From Xanthobacter tagetidis (lineage in GTDB: Bacteria > Pseudomonadota > Alphaproteobacteria > Rhizobiales > Xanthobacteraceae), in NCBI RefSeq assembly GCF_003667445.1, contig NZ_RCTF01000025.1:1-44920 (forward strand): a stretch of 44,920 nucleotides of DNA. Reading direction: 5' to 3'. The notes beneath the pieces are model-generated. The model made no database searches. It had not been told where the DNA came from and saw nothing but the letters and a program-made list of their open reading frames with translations. This document shows positions 44,371 through 44,920 of the stretch, piece after piece. Numbering within the stretch: position 1 is the first letter of the stretch; each line of letters starts with the position of its first letter. A program made the translations under genes and the position numbers.

Positions 44371-44579
44371 GTGTTCATCGGCGGCATCAGGCGCAGGGCG
44401 CTTCCCCCTCATCCCCGACCCCTCTCCCACGAGGGGACAGGGGAGCCGGGCGTCCGTCCGAAGCGAGGGGAAAGGTGTCGACGGGCGGGCATCGGCCTCT
44501 GCTTACGCCCTCTGCCGAATAAAGCGCTGACCCACCCGTTCGCGCCCCCTCTCCCCTTGCGGGAGAGGGTCGGGGTGAG
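44371..44579. repeat. Tandem palindromic repeat, unit A (about 209 bp)
   Basis: The unit runs from GTGTTCATCGGCGGCATC to CGGGGTGAG and contains inverted CCCTCTCCC/GGGAGAGGG blocks at both ends. It is non-coding. A diverged second unit follows directly. Confidence 0.82.
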
Positions 44580-44592
44580 GGGGGGGCGCGGG

Positions 44593-44799
44593 GTATTCAT
44601 CGGCGGCATCAGGCGCAGGGCGCCTCCCCCTCACCCCCGACCCCTCTCCCACGAGGGGAGAGGGGAGCCGGGCGTCCGTCCAAAGCGAGGGGGAGGAGTT
44701 AACGGGCGGGCATCGCCGTCTGCTTCCGCACTCCCGAACCAAGGCGCCGGCCCACCCGTTCGCGCCCCCTCTCCCCTCGCGGGAGAGGGCCGGGGTGAG
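44593..44799. repeat. Tandem palindromic repeat, unit B (about 207 bp)
   Basis: This is a diverged copy of unit A, aligning along its length from GTATTCATCGGCGGCATC to CGGGGTGAG. Its right end abuts the insertion element. The same CCCTCTCCC palindrome type occurs between nuoG and nuoH. Confidence 0.82.
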
Positions 44800-44920
44800 C
44801 GACTGTCTTGTTAGTCAAGCGGTTTGTTCGCGCCATGGTTGCTGATCCCGGACGATGGCGTTGAGGATGGTGATGAGCTTTCTGGCGACGGCGATGAGGG
44901 CGACGAGCTTGGGTTTGCCC
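44800..44920 (-). mobile_element. IS110-family insertion sequence, one end (runs off the window)
   Basis: Repeat unit B breaks off at 44799 where unit A continues, and the new sequence leads within 15 bp to the stop codon of an IS110-type transposase. The short distance between stop codon and element end fits the IS110 subgroup. No terminal inverted repeat is seen, as expected for this family. The other end lies outside the window. Confidence 0.7.
44815..44920 (-). CDS. IS110-family transposase, C-terminal fragment (cut by window edge)
   Basis: The last 34 codons of a minus-strand gene read GKPKLVALIAVARKLITILN followed by AIVRDQQPW and a short tail. This is the characteristic C-terminus of IS110/IS1111-type transposases (Transposase_20 domain end), which act as RNA-guided recombinases. 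The catalytic region lies beyond the window, so intactness cannot be judged. It ends with TGA at 44817-44815. Confidence 0.82.
   Translation of the reverse strand, partial: GKPKLVALIAVARKLITILNAIVRDQQPWREQTA

Overview
The window is chromosomal DNA from a very GC-rich alphaproteobacterium, most likely order Hyphomicrobiales (Rhizobiales), and probably close to the Xanthobacteraceae (Xanthobacter, Azorhizobium or Ancylobacter type). This rests on the gene content and order (rpsL-rpsG-fusA-tuf; nuoA-N followed by birA-rnj-mce; cckA beside fliO and dksA), on the compact ProS and on the one-cysteine DksA. No tRNA or rRNA gene was seen. Nearly all of the window is core housekeeping DNA with strong GC codon bias, and that bias creates many long false antisense frames.

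Layout. 1-3.5 kb (minus strand): the str operon, with a clear sigma70-type promoter and an unusually long leader. 3.7-5.0 kb (minus): a small Gdx/SugE guanidinium exporter preceded by a two-hairpin guanidine-II (mini-ykkC) riboswitch, then a glyoxalase-like gene. 5.5-12.5 kb: hppA (proton-pumping pyrophosphatase), two small exported proteins on the minus strand, an AzgA-type purine permease, secG and pyrG. 12.6-16.0 kb (minus): proS-lolC-lolD with overlapping stop and start codons. 16.0-16.85 kb: no convincing gene, but a terminator hairpin and two copies of a 186-bp palindromic repeat. 16.85-35.2 kb (minus): a complete 14-subunit complex I operon (nuoA to nuoN) with a VOC-family gene between nuoF and nuoG, running on into birA, rnj, mce and a DUF1467 gene. 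35.7-37.4 kb: an exported DUF3300 protein with 14 pentapeptide repeats. 37.5-40.3 kb: cckA, divergent from a very long FliO-like gene (40.4-42.2 kb). 42.3-44.3 kb: dksA, then divergently a MoxR AAA+ ATPase with a small membrane protein. The right edge (44.3-44.9 kb) holds tandem palindromic repeats abutting the tail of an IS110-family transposase.

How the genes work together. The nuo block supplies the respiratory proton pump. HppA is a second proton pump driven by pyrophosphate. The str operon, ProS, SecG, LolC/D, PyrG and BirA are growth functions. CckA (cell-cycle phosphorelay) and DksA (stringent response) are global regulators.

I did not find a convincing wholly new system. The most rewarding items are the guanidine-II riboswitch on gdx, the IS110-family end sitting in a palindromic repeat at an apparent CT core, the duplicated 186-bp palindromic element that splits an otherwise familiar operon order, the oversized FliO, and the repeat-rich DUF3300 protein. 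All names come from reading the sequence; no database search was possible.
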